Below are positions 46,307 through 47,742 of a DNA stretch of 47,742 bases, in pieces. The translations under genes and the position numbers were made by a program. The notes under the pieces were generated by a model, which did no database searches, was not told the origin of the DNA, and saw only the letters and a list, made by a program, of their open reading frames with translations. The stretch's first letter is position 1. Each line of letters begins with the position of its first letter. Origin of the DNA: Dysgonamonadaceae bacterium (GTDB lineage: Bacteria; Bacteroidota; Bacteroidia; Bacteroidales; Azobacteroidaceae); contig JAISUK010000079.1 in assembly GCA_031272075.1 (NCBI GenBank), positions 1-47,742 of the forward strand. The letters are read 5' to 3'.

Positions 46307-46397
46307 ACGTCAATAATTTGTTTTTAAGAGGTCGTATGGAACTCGCATGTCATGATTGTCATCAACTGGGATGTTTGAAAATCATGCTCGTTTCATA
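46304..46397 (-). repeat. Dispersed leader-type repeat, copy C (upstream of HIRAN gene)
   Basis: On the minus strand this copy runs from ATATGAAACGAGCATG through CATCCCAGTTGATGAC and CATGCGAGTTCCATACG to TTATTGACGTATG at the HIRAN ATG. It is almost identical to copy A over the central 75 bases. AAC-GA-GCATG pairs perfectly with CATGC-GA-GTT around a tandem G-A mismatch. CATACG can also pair with CGTATG at the HIRAN start codon. Confidence 0.85.
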
Positions 46398-46504
46398 TTC
46401 TTCGACTTTTAAAATGAAACAATGAATAAATTTGCTGTAAAGGTACGGCGGTGGATTGACAGGTTTTGACACAGAGAAAAAATATAGTATTTTTTTCAAT
46501 TCAA

Positions 46505-46672
46505 CTAATTCCATAAATCAACTTTTAGATTGATTTCAAACTCTGTTTTTAAGGCAGTTTCAAGTTCGGATTTTATTTTTTCTGCTGTGGCTTTATCAAT
46601 TGCCTGTTTTTCCGGATTGATAAAATAACCTATAATCCCGTTTAACTGAGGAGTTTTGCCAACTTTTGACAC
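46505..46672 (-). CDS. Unrecognised 55-residue protein, GTG start, overlapping the WYL gene
   Basis: A minus-strand frame begins at a GTG whose first base lies inside the WYL stop codon (TAGTG) and ends at TAG 46505. The product starts VSKVGKTPQLNGIIGYF, continues with a charged helix (about 21-44) and ends LKVDLWN. It has normal, Lys/Glu-rich protein-like composition and codon use, and the overlap suggests translational coupling to the WYL regulator. I do not recognise the family. It could also be the surviving C-terminus of a longer gene. Confidence 0.5.
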   Translation of the reverse strand: MSKVGKTPQLNGIIGYFINPEKQAIDKATAEKIKSELETALKTEFEINLKVDLWN

Positions 46673-47577
46673 TACAAAACTTTTCCCTCGAATTTTTCCA
46701 ATTTCCTTCTGACAAACTCTTTAAAATCTTCACTTTCAATAATTTCAATATCCGACAACAAGCCCAGCACAAACCGCCCGACGCCTTCGTAACTGCATAC
46801 ATTGGTTTCGAGGATAAATTCATTGTCGCTCACTTTGGTCAGGTATTTTTCGGCAAGCGGGTATTCTTCCGTTAAGAGCGAGGCCGACAACATTCCCAGT
46901 CGCAGCTTTACAGGCAGTTGCTCGAATGTGCTGATGCGGAAAATATCAATAAATCCTGCCTGATGCCGGTCGGCATATTTCCATTTTTCGGGCAGAATTT
47001 CCACATTCTCAATGCGATTGATGTTGAAAAGTTTGTTTGTGCCTGATTCGACGTCGAATGCCCAAAGTTGGATGTAATTCGTAGTAAACGAAAACGGCTC
47101 TACACAGCGATCGCGCACGTTTTGACTGTTCGAAGAGCGATAATTTTTCAGCACGATAATTTGCCGGTTTTCAATCGCTTCGAGGATTTTATTCACATTG
47201 CGGGCGTTTTGAGTCCGCACAACCGTTTCGGCAAGAATTTTATAGTTGTAAACAGTTGTTAGTTTGCGTTTTAAATTTTGTTTAAGCAGATTGTTTTCGT
47301 CAATGCTTTCAATCGCCGATTTGAGGATGTACGCTTCTTCTTCGGTAAAATGAATAAGTTGCGAAATGTCCTTGAAGTAGGGCGAGGACTTGTCGAGACG
47401 GATATAATCGCCATTTTTCTTGATGATAAAACCCGCCTCGCGAAAGGTGTCGATATAACGGTAAACCGTTCTGACAGACATATCTAGCCGCTCGCCTAAA
47501 TCTTCTATCGTGTAAGAAATGTTGCCTGTGAGCAGTTTCATCAGGCGCAATAGTCGTTCAATTTTTGGTTGGTCCAT
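46672..47577 (-). CDS. WYL-domain transcriptional regulator (YafY/DeoR-type HTH)
   Basis: This 301-residue protein has an N-terminal HTH_11-type winged helix (about 6-60, IERLLRLMKLLTGNISYTIEDLGERLDMSVRTVYRYIDTF). The middle is helical. A WYL domain (about 145-215) contains NYRSSNSQNVRDRCVEPFSF, YIQLWAFDVESGTNKLFNINRIENVEIL, and a C-terminal WCX-like part follows (about 225-301). WYL domains bind nucleic acid or nucleotide ligands and control several CRISPR-Cas and defence operons. The gene starts 22 bases after the cas2 stop on the same strand, so it may regulate that operon. Confidence 0.93.
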   Translation of the reverse strand: MDQPKIERLLRLMKLLTGNISYTIEDLGERLDMSVRTVYRYIDTFREAGFIIKKNGDYIRLDKSSPYFKDISQLIHFTEEEAYILKSAIESIDENNLLKQNLKRKLTTVYNYKILAETVVRTQNARNVNKILEAIENRQIIVLKNYRSSNSQNVRDRCVEPFSFTTNYIQLWAFDVESGTNKLFNINRIENVEILPEKWKYADRHQAGFIDIFRISTFEQLPVKLRLGMLSASLLTEEYPLAEKYLTKVSDNEFILETNVCSYEGVGRFVLGLLSDIEIIESEDFKEFVRRKLEKFEGKVL

Positions 47578-47599
47578 AATTTTTATGATTTATAATGTT

Positions 47600-47742
<143 letters not shown>

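Noticed and set aside
46397..46504. A possible CRISPR array or tracrRNA near the Cas2 end
   Set aside because: There are no regularly spaced repeats here or anywhere in the last 2 kb. The three-copy repeat is dispersed over 39 kb and is not an array.
46596..46823. A 75-codon minus-strand frame at the WYL gene end
   Set aside because: It overlaps the WYL gene in another frame and has a less protein-like sequence than the GTG-start frame at 46505-46672.

Overview
The window looks like a chromosomal segment of a Bacteroidales bacterium. It has a SusC/SusD pair driven by an ECF sigma/FecR module, PKD-like and DUF4843 surface lipoproteins, a hisG-hisD-hisC-hisB operon with a fused HisB, the DUF177-rpmF-fabH-era-der order, little Shine-Dalgarno signal, and promoters of the Bacteroidetes type (TAnnTTTG at -7). 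I cannot name the genus. No tRNA or rRNA gene and no complete insertion sequence was seen.

Layout. 1-4.2 kb: the 5' part of a TonB-dependent receptor, a secreted GH2 glycosidase and a decayed AAA-ATPase gene. 4.2-14.3 kb: a secreted alpha/beta esterase that converges on a six-gene minus-strand locus (ECF sigma, FecR, SusC with STN domain, SusD, DUF4843 lipoprotein, PKD-like lipoprotein). This is a typical trans-envelope-regulated uptake system, and its substrate is not evident. 14.3-18.1 kb: recQ and recJ. 18.4-23.2 kb (plus strand): tsaC-type gene, polyprenyl-phosphate sugar transferase, ClC-family chloride protein and fmt. 23.3-26.5 kb: an AT-rich small secreted protein paired with a large TonB-type outer-membrane barrel, behind a strong consensus promoter. 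26.5-34 kb (minus): SPOR lipoprotein, small lipoprotein, hisBCDG (transcribed G to B), lipB, mtgA, rsmE. 34-40.5 kb (minus): GH125, GH92, DUF4886 and an alkaline phosphatase, which together look like a mannoside or high-mannose N-glycan and phosphomannan trimming set without its own SusCD. 40.5-45.8 kb: der, era, fabH, rpmF, DUF177 and an orphan histidine kinase. 45.9-47.7 kb: a HIRAN protein, an unlisted 55-residue GTG-start ORF, a WYL regulator and, at the very edge, the C-terminus of a Cas2 like those of type II-C CRISPR-Cas loci. A CRISPR-Cas operon therefore probably continues to the right of the window.

The most unusual structure is a roughly 90-bp dispersed repeat, present three times (about 7.55, 38.93 and 46.31 kb). 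It always sits directly upstream of a start codon and in the same orientation as the downstream gene (DUF4843 lipoprotein, GH92, HIRAN protein). It can fold into a long hairpin with a symmetric tandem G-A internal loop. In two copies its 3' arm could instead pair with the start-codon region of the downstream gene, which suggests a mobile leader or switch-like 5' element. A fourth gene (DUF4886) has the same start-site motif but a different palindrome upstream.
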